Source of the DNA: GCA-2731375 sp002731375
GTDB lineage: Bacteria > Pseudomonadota > Alphaproteobacteria > GCA-2731375
Direction: 5' to 3'
Assembly (NCBI GenBank): GCA_030752605.1
Contig: JASMDX010000029.1
Coordinates: forward strand, 18,327-82,326
DNA length: 64,000 bases
A model generated the notes under the pieces. It was given only the letters and a program-made list of their open reading frames with translations, made no database searches and was not told the DNA's origin. This document shows positions 1-8,319 of this stretch, piece by piece (positions within the stretch are counted from its first letter, which is position 1; each line of letters starts with the position of its first letter). The translations under genes and the position numbers were made by a program.

Positions 1-232
1 CCAACTTGGGCAAGGCCCAGCGGCGCAAAAAACCGGCCGCGACAAAGGCCAGCGGCAAGCCAAGGGCAAAGCGCCCGGTCAACAGGAAAAACAACGCGGC
101 AGCGGCACAAACGCCAAAGCCCAGATAGCGCACGGCCTTGGCCAGGAATTTCGGCTCGGCATTCAGCAGTATCTTGCCCATTAATCCCAGCGCTGCCAAC
201 AGGCAGACGCCCAAAATGAAATAGCCGATCAT
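1..232 (-). CDS. Partial inner-membrane protein, probably DnaJ-domain type (N-terminus only)
   Basis: The gene starts at an ATG at 232 and runs leftward off the window, so only the first 77 codons are visible. They encode two hydrophobic segments, roughly residues 3-22 and 36-58, separated by a short charged stretch with a Lys-Phe-Leu-Ala-Lys motif. In Alphaproteobacteria a protein with this kind of N-terminus (membrane anchor, loop, membrane segment) usually ends in a J domain; that part lies outside the window, so the family is inferred. The start overlaps the stop of the upstream VWA gene as ATGA, pointing to translational coupling. It was found by direct translation because it is truncated by the window edge. 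Confidence 0.6.
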   Translation of the reverse strand, partial: MIGYFILGVCLLAALGLMGKILLNAEPKFLAKAVRYLGFGVCAAAALFFLLTGRFALGLPLAFVAAGFLRRWALPKL

Positions 233-948
233 GACGCCTTTGGCCCCATCTGATGGGCGATTTGCAAAATCGCCTGTCCCTTGCCATGGGAGAAATCGGA
301 AAGCGCCTTGCGGCCGCCGGCGGCATAGACTGCCACGGCGGCCAGCAAATCGCGCAATTGCGCCGCCGAGTTGGCATCGAAACGGCAATAGGCGCCCCGG
401 GTTAGGGTCGCGATCTGTTTAAAGACGCGGCTGGCGGTCGGTTCCAGCCCCTCATGAAACAGGAAGCACGGCACGCCGAGCACGCCCAGTTTGCCGGCCA
501 CGGCGCAGACCTGGTCCACGTCTTCTTCCAGACAATCGCCCACAAAGACCAAGGCATTGATCCGTTGCTTGGAGGTTTCACGCACCGCATAGCGCAACAG
601 CCGCTCCACCTGGGTCTGCCCGCCAAGGCAGCGCACCTTGGTCATATAGGGGATCAGATCGGCGGAGCTGGAAATCCATGGCGTGGCGCGAAAATCCTTG
701 TAGCCCCGATAATAGGCCAACTGCACATCCAGTCCGCCCAGGGCTGCGGTTTGGGCAAACATGTCGCCTTGAATTTGACAAGCGGTGTCCCAGCTCGGTT
801 CCCGGCTGGCGGTGGCGTCCATTGCGAACAACAGCCTGCCGCGCGTATTGGCGGCATGCGCCGTGGGCGTGGCTGCCAGTTTGTTCAGGAAACCCTGAAC
901 TCCCGTATCACCGCCCTTCTCCGTTATGTCGCGCTTATCCTTCGCCAT
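229..948 (-). CDS. VWA (von Willebrand factor A) domain protein
   Basis: A soluble protein of about 239 residues. Near residue 44 it has a DATAS sequence after a hydrophobic strand (LLFAMDATAS), which matches the metal-ion-dependent adhesion site (DxSxS/DxTxS) of VWA folds. Further hydrophobic strands occur at ALVFVGD and PCFLFHEG. I place the start at the ATG at 948 (or 954) rather than the longer open frame to 1041, because the extra N-terminus is basic, unlike the family, and overlaps the neighbouring gene. No strong ribosome binding site is visible. Its stop overlaps the start of the DnaJ-type membrane protein (ATGA), a pairing seen in alphaproteobacterial genomes. The function is unknown; a role with the membrane protein is inferred from coupling only. 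Confidence 0.7.
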   Translation of the reverse strand: MAKDKRDITEKGGDTGVQGFLNKLAATPTAHAANTRGRLLFAMDATASREPSWDTACQIQGDMFAQTAALGGLDVQLAYYRGYKDFRATPWISSSADLIPYMTKVRCLGGQTQVERLLRYAVRETSKQRINALVFVGDCLEEDVDQVCAVAGKLGVLGVPCFLFHEGLEPTASRVFKQIATLTRGAYCRFDANSAAQLRDLLAAVAVYAAGGRKALSDFSHGKGQAILQIAHQMGPKAS

Positions 949-1003
949 CACCATATTACATTGTATGCGGCGGCGCGTTGTCCAGTGCCAGTATTTTTTG
1001 GAC

Positions 1004-1999
1004 CTATTCCACGATGATCTTGGCGTCTGGATTGAAGGCATGAAAGGCGAAGGCGAAGTCGACCCGGTAATTCACATCCACCAGCTTTCCGTTCTCCCCA
1101 CGCCGTTGCACCAGCACATTGCCGACCTCCCTGCCTTCCGCGATAACCATGCTGTCCAGAGCTGAATTCTGGCCATATTCAAAGGTTAGTATCAGCCCGT
1201 CCTCTGTCTCTATCCGTTCCTTGATCTGTAGGAAATCAACCGACCAGGCGCGCATACCTACTGCAACGACGCGGGTCAGGGGGGCAATGACGTCCGGCAG
1301 CTTGCCCCGGTACAAAAACGGTGTATGTGCGGAATCATACCCCTGATAGGGATTCATGCCATAGCGCCGCATGTCGGGATCGGTCGGCACCAGAACCTGG
1401 CCCTTGGGGGCGCGAGCCTTGAACTTGGCGAAAGATTCCAAGCGGGCGGGCAAGAAACGTAATTTTTGGCCCGTCCTCTCGCCAATTATGGCTTCGCCGG
1501 TAAACTGTTGCCACCAGCTTTCGCTCTGCCGGTCGTACATCACCAAATCGGAAAATCGCAGTTTACCCGTGGTGCCGAATTCCAAGGTAACTCCGTCCAC
1601 TCGGCGATCAAACACCACCGCCGCGTTGCACAGAGGGCAGAACGTGACCGCCACCGGCACGCCATCGACGATATCATTGACGATTTCATGCCAGATCAGA
1701 ATGGACAGGGGATAGGCCCGACTTTTGCCTTTGATGGTCAGGCCCACAACCGGCTCGGTCGGGGCGAAGCCCTTGGCCGCGCCCACCGCCACATAGCGGG
1801 GTTCGTCGATGGATGGGATGCGGTCCTTCGTGACCCCACCCGACATGATCTCGTCAAACGGAACCGCATGCTTGGTGAAATCCGTATTGGGCCATTCCCG
1901 GCTCCATTGCCGTGGGTTGGCCTGAGACGTTCCAGGCACCACGAATATGGCCAGGGCAGCCAAGGCTATTGGGGCTGCGATTGATAGAAAGGGTCGCAT
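1004..1999 (-). CDS. DUF3179 domain-containing exported protein
   Basis: The protein has 331 residues. It begins with a basic-hydrophobic signal peptide (MRPFLSIAAPIALAALAIF) ending near a Ser-Gln-Ala-Asn site, so it is probably periplasmic. The body carries the features of DUF3179: YPLSILIWHEIVND, then the cysteine motif FCPLCNAAVVFDR near residue 140, and a downstream WWQQFTGEAI segment. The CPLC pair could bind metal or be redox active; the role of the family is not known. The start at 1999 is supported by a strong Shine-Dalgarno sequence (GGAGGAG) 5-6 bases upstream; an open frame continues upstream to 2257 but lacks such support and overlaps the divergent gene. It shares a ~100-base intergenic region with the divergent FAD oxidoreductase. 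Confidence 0.85.
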   Translation of the reverse strand: MRPFLSIAAPIALAALAIFVVPGTSQANPRQWSREWPNTDFTKHAVPFDEIMSGGVTKDRIPSIDEPRYVAVGAAKGFAPTEPVVGLTIKGKSRAYPLSILIWHEIVNDIVDGVPVAVTFCPLCNAAVVFDRRVDGVTLEFGTTGKLRFSDLVMYDRQSESWWQQFTGEAIIGERTGQKLRFLPARLESFAKFKARAPKGQVLVPTDPDMRRYGMNPYQGYDSAHTPFLYRGKLPDVIAPLTRVVAVGMRAWSVDFLQIKERIETEDGLILTFEYGQNSALDSMVIAEGREVGNVLVQRRGENGKLVDVNYRVDFAFAFHAFNPDAKIIVE

Positions 2000-2101
2000 G
2001 ACGTCTCCTCCAAATAATTTCCGCCATGTTCGCTGGCCAAATGGCTGGACGCAAGTCACAGGTTCTTGACCAAGACCCTTCCGCAGGCCAAGTTGCGCGC
2101 C

Positions 2102-3238
2102 ATGATTGATCGTGTAGACAGTATCGTTGTCGGCGCCGGCGTGGTCGGCCTGGCCATCGCCCGGCAGTTGGCCCTGGCCGGCGATGAAGTCATCGTAATT
2201 GAGGCCGCCGATATCATCGGCAGCGGCAGCTCTTCGCGCAACAGCGAGGTGATCCATGCCGGCATCTATTACGCCCAGGACAGCCTGAAGGCCCGGTTCT
2301 GTGTTTCCGGCAAGGCCAAGCTATACGAATATTGCGCCACCCATGGCGTAGGCCACCGCAATTGCGGAAAGTTAATTGTCGCGACCTCAATCGAGGAACT
2401 GGAAATTCTCGACGGGATCAAGGCCAAGGCGGCGGCCAATGGCGTTGACGATCTGTATAAAATTAGCGCCGGGAAAGCGATGGCGCTGGAACCAGCCCTG
2501 TCCTGCACCGGGGCGCTGGTCTCACCATCCACCGGCATTATCGACAGCCACGGCCTAATGCTGGCCTACCAGGGGGAGGCGGAGGACCATGGCGCCGTCA
2601 TCGCCTTCAACAGCCGCGCCATAGGTGGCCGGGTCTTGTCCGATGGCATTGCCGTACGGGTCACCGATAACACCGGGACCGAGATGGAGCTGGCCTGCAC
2701 GCGGTTGATAAATGCCGCCGGGCTTTACGCCCAGCCCCTGGCGCGGACCATCGAAGGGCTGGACCCGGCAACAGTGCCAGCGCTGTACTATTGCAAAGGC
2801 AACTATTTTTCTCTTGCCGGCAGGCAACCATTTTCGCGGCTGATTTATCCGGTGCCCGCCTCCGCCTCCCTCGGCGTTCATCTGACTGTCGATCTGGCTG
2901 GCCAGGCCCGATTTGGCCCCGATCAGCAATGGCTTGATGATGAGGTGGTGGATCTGTACGAACCTATTGATTACGTCGTGGCACCCAGCCGGGGAGTGGT
3001 CTTCTACGAAGCCGTGCGCCGCTACTACCCCGCTCTGCCGGACAATTCGCTGCAGCCTGCCTACAGCGGCATGCGGGCCAAGCTGCAGCGGCCTGCCGGC
3101 GGGGTCGAAGATTTTCTGATCCAGGGTCCGGATAGCCATGGTGTCACAGGTTTGATCAATCTCTATGGCATTGAATCGCCGGGCCTGACTTCATCCCTGG
3201 CGATCGCCGAATATGTGGGCAAGCTGTTGTCGGAATGA
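2102..3238 (+). CDS. NAD(P)/FAD-dependent oxidoreductase, L-2-hydroxyglutarate oxidase-like
   Basis: A 378-residue flavoprotein of the DAO family. The N-terminal dinucleotide-binding motif is VVGAGVVGLAIARQLALAG, followed by an acidic residue in VIVIEA. The sequence SSRNSEVIHAGIYY then matches the FAD-contacting region of LhgO-like 2-hydroxyacid dehydrogenases and oxidases. C-terminal parts (SGMRAKLQRP and NLYGIESPGLTSSLAIA) are typical of the same group. Expected chemistry is oxidation of an L-2-hydroxyacid such as 2-hydroxyglutarate to the 2-oxoacid; the substrate is inferred. The start is chosen at 2102 because family members begin just before the Rossmann motif; an upstream in-frame ATG at 2066 remains possible. 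It is divergent from the DUF3179 gene. Confidence 0.85.
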   Translation: MIDRVDSIVVGAGVVGLAIARQLALAGDEVIVIEAADIIGSGSSSRNSEVIHAGIYYAQDSLKARFCVSGKAKLYEYCATHGVGHRNCGKLIVATSIEELEILDGIKAKAAANGVDDLYKISAGKAMALEPALSCTGALVSPSTGIIDSHGLMLAYQGEAEDHGAVIAFNSRAIGGRVLSDGIAVRVTDNTGTEMELACTRLINAAGLYAQPLARTIEGLDPATVPALYYCKGNYFSLAGRQPFSRLIYPVPASASLGVHLTVDLAGQARFGPDQQWLDDEVVDLYEPIDYVVAPSRGVVFYEAVRRYYPALPDNSLQPAYSGMRAKLQRPAGGVEDFLIQGPDSHGVTGLINLYGIESPGLTSSLAIAEYVGKLLSE

Positions 3239-3317
3239 GCATGGCTTGCGGCCTTGGCCGAGCAATGAGATAGTTCGCACGAAGTATCTTTTGGGAATGG
3301 GAATAGGCAGGGTTTCG

Positions 3318-4175
3318 ATGCGCAGTTTTTTTGACGGTAAGCGGCGGTGTCCGCTGTTGGCGGTGCTCATTGCGTCAATGATTGTCCTGAGCTTGCCGAT
3401 GACCCAGGCTGGTGCCGAGAGCCGCTATAATGATTGGGAAGTATGGACCTCCGCCGCCAACGCGGTGCTGCCGGCAAAACGTGGAAAATTGGGGCCGTTC
3501 CGCATGAATATCGCCGCCGGAGCGGCGGCAACGCCTGAATATCTCGGCTCCGACACAATAGCGTCAAAACCGTTACCTCTGTTGGATGTCAATTATGCCG
3601 GCACCTTGTTTCTTTCAACCCAGCAAGGTGTCGGCTGGAACATGTGGCGCAAGCGGACCTTGCGGGCCGGACCAAGGATTACCTTTGATTTTGGCCGCAA
3701 TGCCGCCGATGCGCCTAGTTTAGCGGGTTTGCCTGATATTGAGCTGGGCACCGAGATCGGCCTGTTTTTCGAAAGCTTCGTCGCCTCCTGGCGTTTCAAA
3801 GGAGATATCCGTAAAGAGATCGGCGGCGGCCATGGCGGCTTTTTGATCAATGGTGAGGCGGCCTGGGGCAGCCGTTGGTCGAAAAACGCATCGCTAATCC
3901 TGGGTATGCGCACGACCTTCATGGACGACACCTATGCGGAAAGCTATTTCGGCGTTGCCGCGGCCAACTCCACCGCCGGCCATGCCACCTATACGCCCAC
4001 GGGAGGCTTTCGTGACGTCAACGCCTACGTCCAGTTGGTCTATGATTTTACCCAGGCCATCTATGTGGCGACGGAATTACGCGGCACCACTCTGATGGAA
4101 CAGGCCGCCGACAGCCCCCTGGCCGAGAGCGACGCCTTTTTTACCGGCTCGGTCATGGTTGGCTACCGCTTTTAA
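3318..4175 (+). CDS. MipA/OmpV family outer-membrane protein
   Basis: This predicted outer-membrane beta-barrel has 285 residues. A basic N-terminus and hydrophobic core (LLAVLIASMIVLSLPM) followed by QAGAES form a signal peptide. The mature part shows alternating strands, a PEYLGSD motif and the ending VGYRF with a terminal phenylalanine, the usual outer-membrane assembly signal. These match MipA/OmpV proteins. The start at 3318 follows an AGGCAGGG ribosome binding site; upstream in-frame ATGs exist at 3297 and 3213. The stop codon overlaps the start of the next gene (TAATG), so it is translationally coupled to a glutamine synthetase-like ligase. That could mean a porin or scaffold linked to amine or polyamine uptake, which is inference. 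Confidence 0.75.
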   Translation: MRSFFDGKRRCPLLAVLIASMIVLSLPMTQAGAESRYNDWEVWTSAANAVLPAKRGKLGPFRMNIAAGAAATPEYLGSDTIASKPLPLLDVNYAGTLFLSTQQGVGWNMWRKRTLRAGPRITFDFGRNAADAPSLAGLPDIELGTEIGLFFESFVASWRFKGDIRKEIGGGHGGFLINGEAAWGSRWSKNASLILGMRTTFMDDTYAESYFGVAAANSTAGHATYTPTGGFRDVNAYVQLVYDFTQAIYVATELRGTTLMEQAADSPLAESDAFFTGSVMVGYRF

Positions 4176-5578
4176 TGGCTGCCAAGGCGGGCACTGAAAT
4201 GACGGCACGTGCGGTCCGCACCGCCGCTCAGGCACAGCGCATCGTCAAACAACGGGGCCTGGATTACGTCAAGGTAGGAGTGTTCGATACCGACGGCGTC
4301 CTGCGGGGTAAATTCATGGGCGCCGAGAAATTCTTCTCCGCCCTCAAGCATTCAGGCTTCGGTTTCTGCGATGTGGTGCTGGGTTGGGACAGTGCCGACC
4401 AGCTTTACGACAATGCTTCCTATACAGGTTGGCATACCGGCTATCCGGATGCACAAGTCCGCATTCTGCCTGATAGCTGCCGCGAGCAGCCGTTCGATTT
4501 TGACGGCAGGGGCCTTTTGTTCCTGTGCGAATTCGCAGGATCGGCGGAGGCGATTTGCCCCCGTGCCATTTTGCGCCGAACCGTGGCGCGGGCAAAGGAC
4601 ATGGGGCTGGCAGTCATGGCGGCGCTGGAATATGAATTTTTCCTATTCGATGAGACGCCGGCAAGCGCCGCCGCCAAGGGTTATCGGAACCTAAAACCGA
4701 TAACGCCGGGCAATTTCGGTTATTCAGTGCTGCGCACATCAAGCTGGGCAGATTTTCATGGTGCCTTGCTGGCACTGTGCCGGGACATGGATTTTCCGCT
4801 TGAAGGCCTGCACACCGAGACGGGACCTGGCGTGTTGGAGGCCAGCATCGACAAAGACCTGGCCATGGCAGCGGCTGACAAGGCGGCTTTGTTCAAGACC
4901 TTTGCCAAGGCCGAGGCTCAACGCCACGGCCTGATGGCGACCTTCATGGCGAAGTGGTCGCCGGATTATCCAGGCCAATCAGGCCATATCCATATCTCCC
5001 TCGACAACATAAAAAGGCGAAAATCAGCCTTTTATGATGCCAAGGCTGAGGGCGGCATCAGCCCGGCCATGCAGCACTTTATCGGTGGGCAGCAGGCTTT
5101 GATGCCTGAACTTCTCGCCATGATCGCACCGACCGTGAATGCCTATACCCGGCTGATCCCAGGCTTCTGGGCCCCGACGGAGGCGACTTGGGGTCTGGAT
5201 AACCGGACCTGCGCCCTGCGCGTGATCGGCGGCGGGGCAAAATCCCAACGGGTCGAATTCCGGGTTGCCGCCGCCGATGCCAACCCGTACCTGGCCCTGG
5301 CCGCCGCCCTGGGCGCGGGCCTGTGGGGAATCGAGCACAAGATCGAGCCAACGGCACCCGTCACCGGCAACGCCTATGACCAGCCGCAACCCGAACACTT
5401 GGCCCTGCCGCAAAGCCTGGGCGAGGCGGCTCGGCGTCTGCAAGGTTCAAAACCGGCGCGGGCCCTGTTTGGCGATGCCTTCGTGGAGCATTTCGCCGCC
5501 TCGCGCGATTGGGAAGAGCGGCAAAGCCGCCGCGCCGTGACGGATTGGCAATTGCAACGCTATTTCGAGATCATATGA
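4175..5578 (+). CDS. Glutamine synthetase family ligase (gamma-glutamylamine synthetase-like)
   Basis: This 467-residue protein belongs to the glutamine synthetase fold. Landmarks are the N-terminal VKVGVFDTDGVLRGK segment, the metal-binding EYEFFLFDE sequence near residue 150, LHTETGPGVLEAS near 210, the nucleotide-proximal SGHIHISL near 270 and the glutamate-binding VEFRVAAADANPYLALAA near 360. These features fit the GlnA-like proteins that gamma-glutamylate amines or polyamines (PuuA-type) rather than ammonia, but the amine cannot be read from the sequence. The start shares bases with the MipA stop codon (TAATG); an alternative ATG lies eight codons downstream. About 170 AT-rich bases separate it from the leucine dehydrogenase gene. 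Confidence 0.88.
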   Translation: MAAKAGTEMTARAVRTAAQAQRIVKQRGLDYVKVGVFDTDGVLRGKFMGAEKFFSALKHSGFGFCDVVLGWDSADQLYDNASYTGWHTGYPDAQVRILPDSCREQPFDFDGRGLLFLCEFAGSAEAICPRAILRRTVARAKDMGLAVMAALEYEFFLFDETPASAAAKGYRNLKPITPGNFGYSVLRTSSWADFHGALLALCRDMDFPLEGLHTETGPGVLEASIDKDLAMAAADKAALFKTFAKAEAQRHGLMATFMAKWSPDYPGQSGHIHISLDNIKRRKSAFYDAKAEGGISPAMQHFIGGQQALMPELLAMIAPTVNAYTRLIPGFWAPTEATWGLDNRTCALRVIGGGAKSQRVEFRVAAADANPYLALAAALGAGLWGIEHKIEPTAPVTGNAYDQPQPEHLALPQSLGEAARRLQGSKPARALFGDAFVEHFAASRDWEERQSRRAVTDWQLQRYFEII

Positions 5579-5747
5579 AGTGACCTAAAATTTCACATAA
5601 TCTTATCGTGGCGTAATATTCAAATAGCCAGGCCGGTTGTGGGGACAGAATCTGGCGAATTGTATCAACTATGCGTTAACTAATTGAATTTTTACGAATT
5701 TCCTGTGAAATATGAGCTGACTTCAGAGCTTATCAGGGATTTTCGCA

Positions 5748-6830
5748 ATGTCCGTGTTCGCCGCCAAAAGTTTCCGTAATCATGAGCAAATCTGGTTCCA
5801 TCAGGACCTGGCCAGCGGCCTTGCCGCCATCATTGCCATTCACGATACAACGCTTGGCCCCGCCTTGGGCGGCTGCCGGTATTGGTCCTATGATAACGAA
5901 GACGCCGCCCTGGATGATGTGCTGCGCCTCTCTCGTGGCATGACCTACAAGGCGGCACTGGCCGGTCTGTCGTTCGGCGGGGGCAAGGCGGTGATCCTGG
6001 CGCCAAACTGTGGCGAAAAAAGCCCCGCGCTGTTCCAGGCCTTTGGCCGTTTTGTTCACAGCCTGGCCGGACGCTACATCACTGCGGAGGATGTCGGCAC
6101 GTCGCCCGCCGATATGGAGATCGTTCACGGCATTACGCCGTATGTGGCAGGCGTCGTCGCTGGCGGTGCGGGCGATGGCGACCCTTCACCGGCCACCGCG
6201 TGGGGCGTGTTCCATGGCCTGCGCGCGGCGGTGGCTGCGCGGTTGGGGCGCGCTGACTTGCAGAATGTGCATGTGGCGGTACAGGGCCTGGGCCATGTGG
6301 GCGGCCATCTGGCGCAATATCTCTCCGATAGGGGTGCTCTGCTGACCGTGGCCGATCTGGATACGGACCGCCTGGCCTGGGCCAAGCGTGATCTGGGCGC
6401 AAAGGTGGTGGATGTGAATGCCATTTATGACGTGGCGGCGGATGTCTTCGCCCCGAACGCCATGGGTGCCGTTCTAAACGACGCGACAATCCCACGCCTG
6501 GCCGCCAAGGTGGTGGCCGGGTCTGCCAACAATCAATTGGCCGAGGACCGCCACGGCGCCGATCTGGCGGCCCGCGGCATCCTGTACGCCCCCGATTACG
6601 TGATCAATGCGGGCGGTATCATTAATATCAGCCATGAAGGCCGGGCCTATAGCCGGGATGAAGCTATGGCGCATTGCGTCCGTATCCACGATACCCTGGC
6701 GGAGATCTTTGAACGCGCCAAGCGTGAAAGCCGCCCCACCAACGAAATTGCCGACCAACTGGCCGAGGAGCGCATCTCCAGGCGCAGGGCGGGTTTGGAT
6801 GAGGGGCGATTGCGGATGGCGGCCGGATAA
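5748..6830 (+). CDS. Leucine dehydrogenase (Glu/Leu/Phe/Val dehydrogenase family)
   Basis: The 360-residue enzyme should deaminate branched-chain L-amino acids oxidatively with NAD. The N-terminal catalytic domain has GPALGGCR at residues 37-44, MTYKAA with Lys68, and GGGKAV with Lys80, the two lysines that contact the substrate carboxylate and act in catalysis in leucine dehydrogenases. The C-terminal Rossmann domain contains VQGLGHVG near residue 185 and the conserved ANNQL loop. Length and motif spacing match leucine dehydrogenase rather than hexameric glutamate dehydrogenase. A moderate ribosome binding site (AGGGA) precedes the start, and the upstream intergenic sequence is AT-rich and likely holds the promoter. 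The product 2-oxoacids are potential substrates of the OFOR operons in this window, which is speculative. Confidence 0.9.
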   Translation: MSVFAAKSFRNHEQIWFHQDLASGLAAIIAIHDTTLGPALGGCRYWSYDNEDAALDDVLRLSRGMTYKAALAGLSFGGGKAVILAPNCGEKSPALFQAFGRFVHSLAGRYITAEDVGTSPADMEIVHGITPYVAGVVAGGAGDGDPSPATAWGVFHGLRAAVAARLGRADLQNVHVAVQGLGHVGGHLAQYLSDRGALLTVADLDTDRLAWAKRDLGAKVVDVNAIYDVAADVFAPNAMGAVLNDATIPRLAAKVVAGSANNQLAEDRHGADLAARGILYAPDYVINAGGIINISHEGRAYSRDEAMAHCVRIHDTLAEIFERAKRESRPTNEIADQLAEERISRRRAGLDEGRLRMAAG

Positions 6831-6902
6831 GCGGCCACTGACAGCGCTTCCCACTGGTGATACTCTGTCGCCGAGAGGCGGTATCGTTCAAGGGGGAACC
6901 GG

Positions 6903-7763
6903 GTGCCCAGGGTTGCAGTTCACGGCATAACGGCCCATTACGCCGATCTTGGCGCCGATCTTAGACAGAGCGTGCCAATCGTGCTGGTGCACGCCGCGAC
7001 CAATCATGGCGGCCAGTGGGATCAGGTCCGCGCGGCCATGGCCAATGCCGCAACCCTTTCCCCGGACGCCTGCTTTCGCTACCTGCTACCAGATCTTTTC
7101 AACAGCGGCAAGACCGCCGCCTGGCCACTATCGCGGATGCTGACCTTTGATGACGAGGCGGATATTGTTCTTGCCGTCATGGCGGCGATTGACCAGCCGG
7201 TGCATCTGGTGGGCCATTCCTATGGCGGCGCCGTAGCCCTGCGCGCGGCGGTGAGAGGCGGGGCTACCGTGCGCTCGCTCTGTCTGATCGAGCCCGGCGG
7301 TTGCCCTTTGCTGGCGGCGGCAGGCCGGCAGGCGGATTATGATGAATACGTCTCAGTCATGCACGCCTTTCTCGGCGCCCTGGGGCGTGGTGACCCGGTC
7401 ACGGCCTGGCGCGACTTCTTAAACTATTATCGCGGTAGCCGGGATGCCTGGGATGGCCTGGAAGCTAATACTCAAGCTAGGATCCTCGCCAAGAGCGACT
7501 CGCAGCGTCAAGTTTACGCAGCACAAATGAGCAACCCGACCACCCTGGCCGAGCTGCGTGCCCTTGCCGTCGAAAGCCTAATTATCACGGGCGGGCAAAC
7601 TACGGCACCGGAGCGCGGTGTCTGCCTGGTCCTGGAAAGCCATTTGCCCGAGGCAACCCTGCATACCATTCCGGGCGCGGGCCACCCCATGCCAGTCTCG
7701 CATCCCAGCGAGGTCGCCACCGCCCTGCTCCGGCATATCAAGACCGCCAGTCATACGCTGTAA
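6903..7763 (+). CDS. Alpha/beta hydrolase
   Basis: A 286-residue alpha/beta hydrolase with a GTG start preceded by AGGGGGAA. The nucleophile elbow is GHSYGG with Ser106, the oxyanion region is VLVHAATNHGG, and the catalytic histidine lies in GAGHPMP near residue 260, completing the fold. No signal peptide is visible, so it is probably cytoplasmic. It lies 72 bases downstream of the leucine dehydrogenase gene and may be cotranscribed. The substrate is unknown. The 3' end overlaps by a few bases the end of the oppositely oriented kinase remnant. Confidence 0.85.
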   Translation: MPRVAVHGITAHYADLGADLRQSVPIVLVHAATNHGGQWDQVRAAMANAATLSPDACFRYLLPDLFNSGKTAAWPLSRMLTFDDEADIVLAVMAAIDQPVHLVGHSYGGAVALRAAVRGGATVRSLCLIEPGGCPLLAAAGRQADYDEYVSVMHAFLGALGRGDPVTAWRDFLNYYRGSRDAWDGLEANTQARILAKSDSQRQVYAAQMSNPTTLAELRALAVESLIITGGQTTAPERGVCLVLESHLPEATLHTIPGAGHPMPVSHPSEVATALLRHIKTASHTL

Positions 7764-8143
7764 TTGATAAAAGGCCCTAAGCTCTCATCACCCCTTTCAA
7801 CCGGGTAGGTGAGAAACACTGTCGTGCCCTGGTCCACTTCGCTGGTGATACGCATGTCGCCGCCATGCAAGGCCATCAAAGAGGCGCTTAGGGCAGTCTT
7901 GGCTAGATGCCGCGCGTTGGCCAGGGCTATTTTGTCCTGGCTATCAGCGGACCAGAACAGTAAGGCCACCGTCAGTGCAAGACTGGCCGCCAGCAGGCAA
8001 GCCAAGACACGTACCTGCCCCGTCAGGACATGGCCGGGCGCCCGGGTATTATCTCGCCGCGGCGCGGAGGCGGTATTTTTTGCGCTCCACTTTGGTCGCG
8101 TCGATGGCCATGGCGACTCTTTCATCCTCCGGACCGATACCAA
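7751..8143 (-). pseudogene. Sensor histidine kinase remnant with large in-frame internal deletion
   Basis: The open frame of 130 codons joins two pieces that do not normally touch. Residues 41-85 look like the start of a membrane sensor kinase: a transmembrane segment VRVLACLLAASLALTVALLF, then a periplasmic start KIALANARHLAKTAL. Residues 89-114 look like the extreme end of a histidine kinase ATPase domain: LMALHGGDMRITSEVDQGTT followed by VFLTYP, the usual G2-box region. The sensor domain, dimerisation histidine and N-box are missing. I interpret this as a kinase gene that lost most of its middle without losing frame. The 5' end is uncertain; the first 35 codons look noncoding. It cannot be an active kinase. 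Confidence 0.6.
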
Positions 8144-8177
8144 TTTTCGTCGCTAGGCGAATTGGATATGCAGACTT

Positions 8178-8206
8178 TTTACGAGAAAAATTTTGGTTAA
8201 TATAAA
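8178..8206 (+). promoter_or_regulatory. Predicted sigma-70-type promoter for the MFS exporter
   Basis: TTTACG at 8178-8183 and TATAAA at 8201-8206 are separated by exactly 17 bases in an AT-rich stretch. They match the -35 consensus at four of six positions and the -10 at five of six. Transcription would begin near 8213, giving a leader of about 110 bases that contains the strong hairpin at 8227-8272. Confidence 0.45.
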
Positions 8207-8226
8207 GTGCATCAAAATCTTTACAA

Positions 8227-8272
8227 CGCATTACCGCGCATGGTGCCGACCATCTTTCGCGCGGTTCATGCG
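8227..8272 (+). promoter_or_regulatory. Nested stem-loop in the leader of the MFS exporter
   Basis: Three perfectly complementary arm pairs are nested: CGCAT with ATGCG, CCGCGC with GCGCGG, and ATGGT with ACCAT around a GCCG loop, with small internal loops between them. In total 16 base pairs form in 46 bases. No T-run follows on the + strand, so it is not a simple terminator. It may be a transcript-level control element or a palindromic protein site for the exporter gene. Confidence 0.5.
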
Positions 8273-8319
8273 AGAAAAATAATAATATGGCGGCTACTGG
8301 AATCATTGCCTGATATCCT

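Noticed and set aside
454..1017. 187-codon + strand open frame opposite the VWA gene
   Set aside because: It mirrors the minus-strand VWA gene, has no ribosome binding site or family and is best seen as a shadow frame.
2555..3139. 194-codon minus-strand frame inside the FAD oxidoreductase
   Set aside because: The + strand protein is clearly a known family; this is its antisense shadow.
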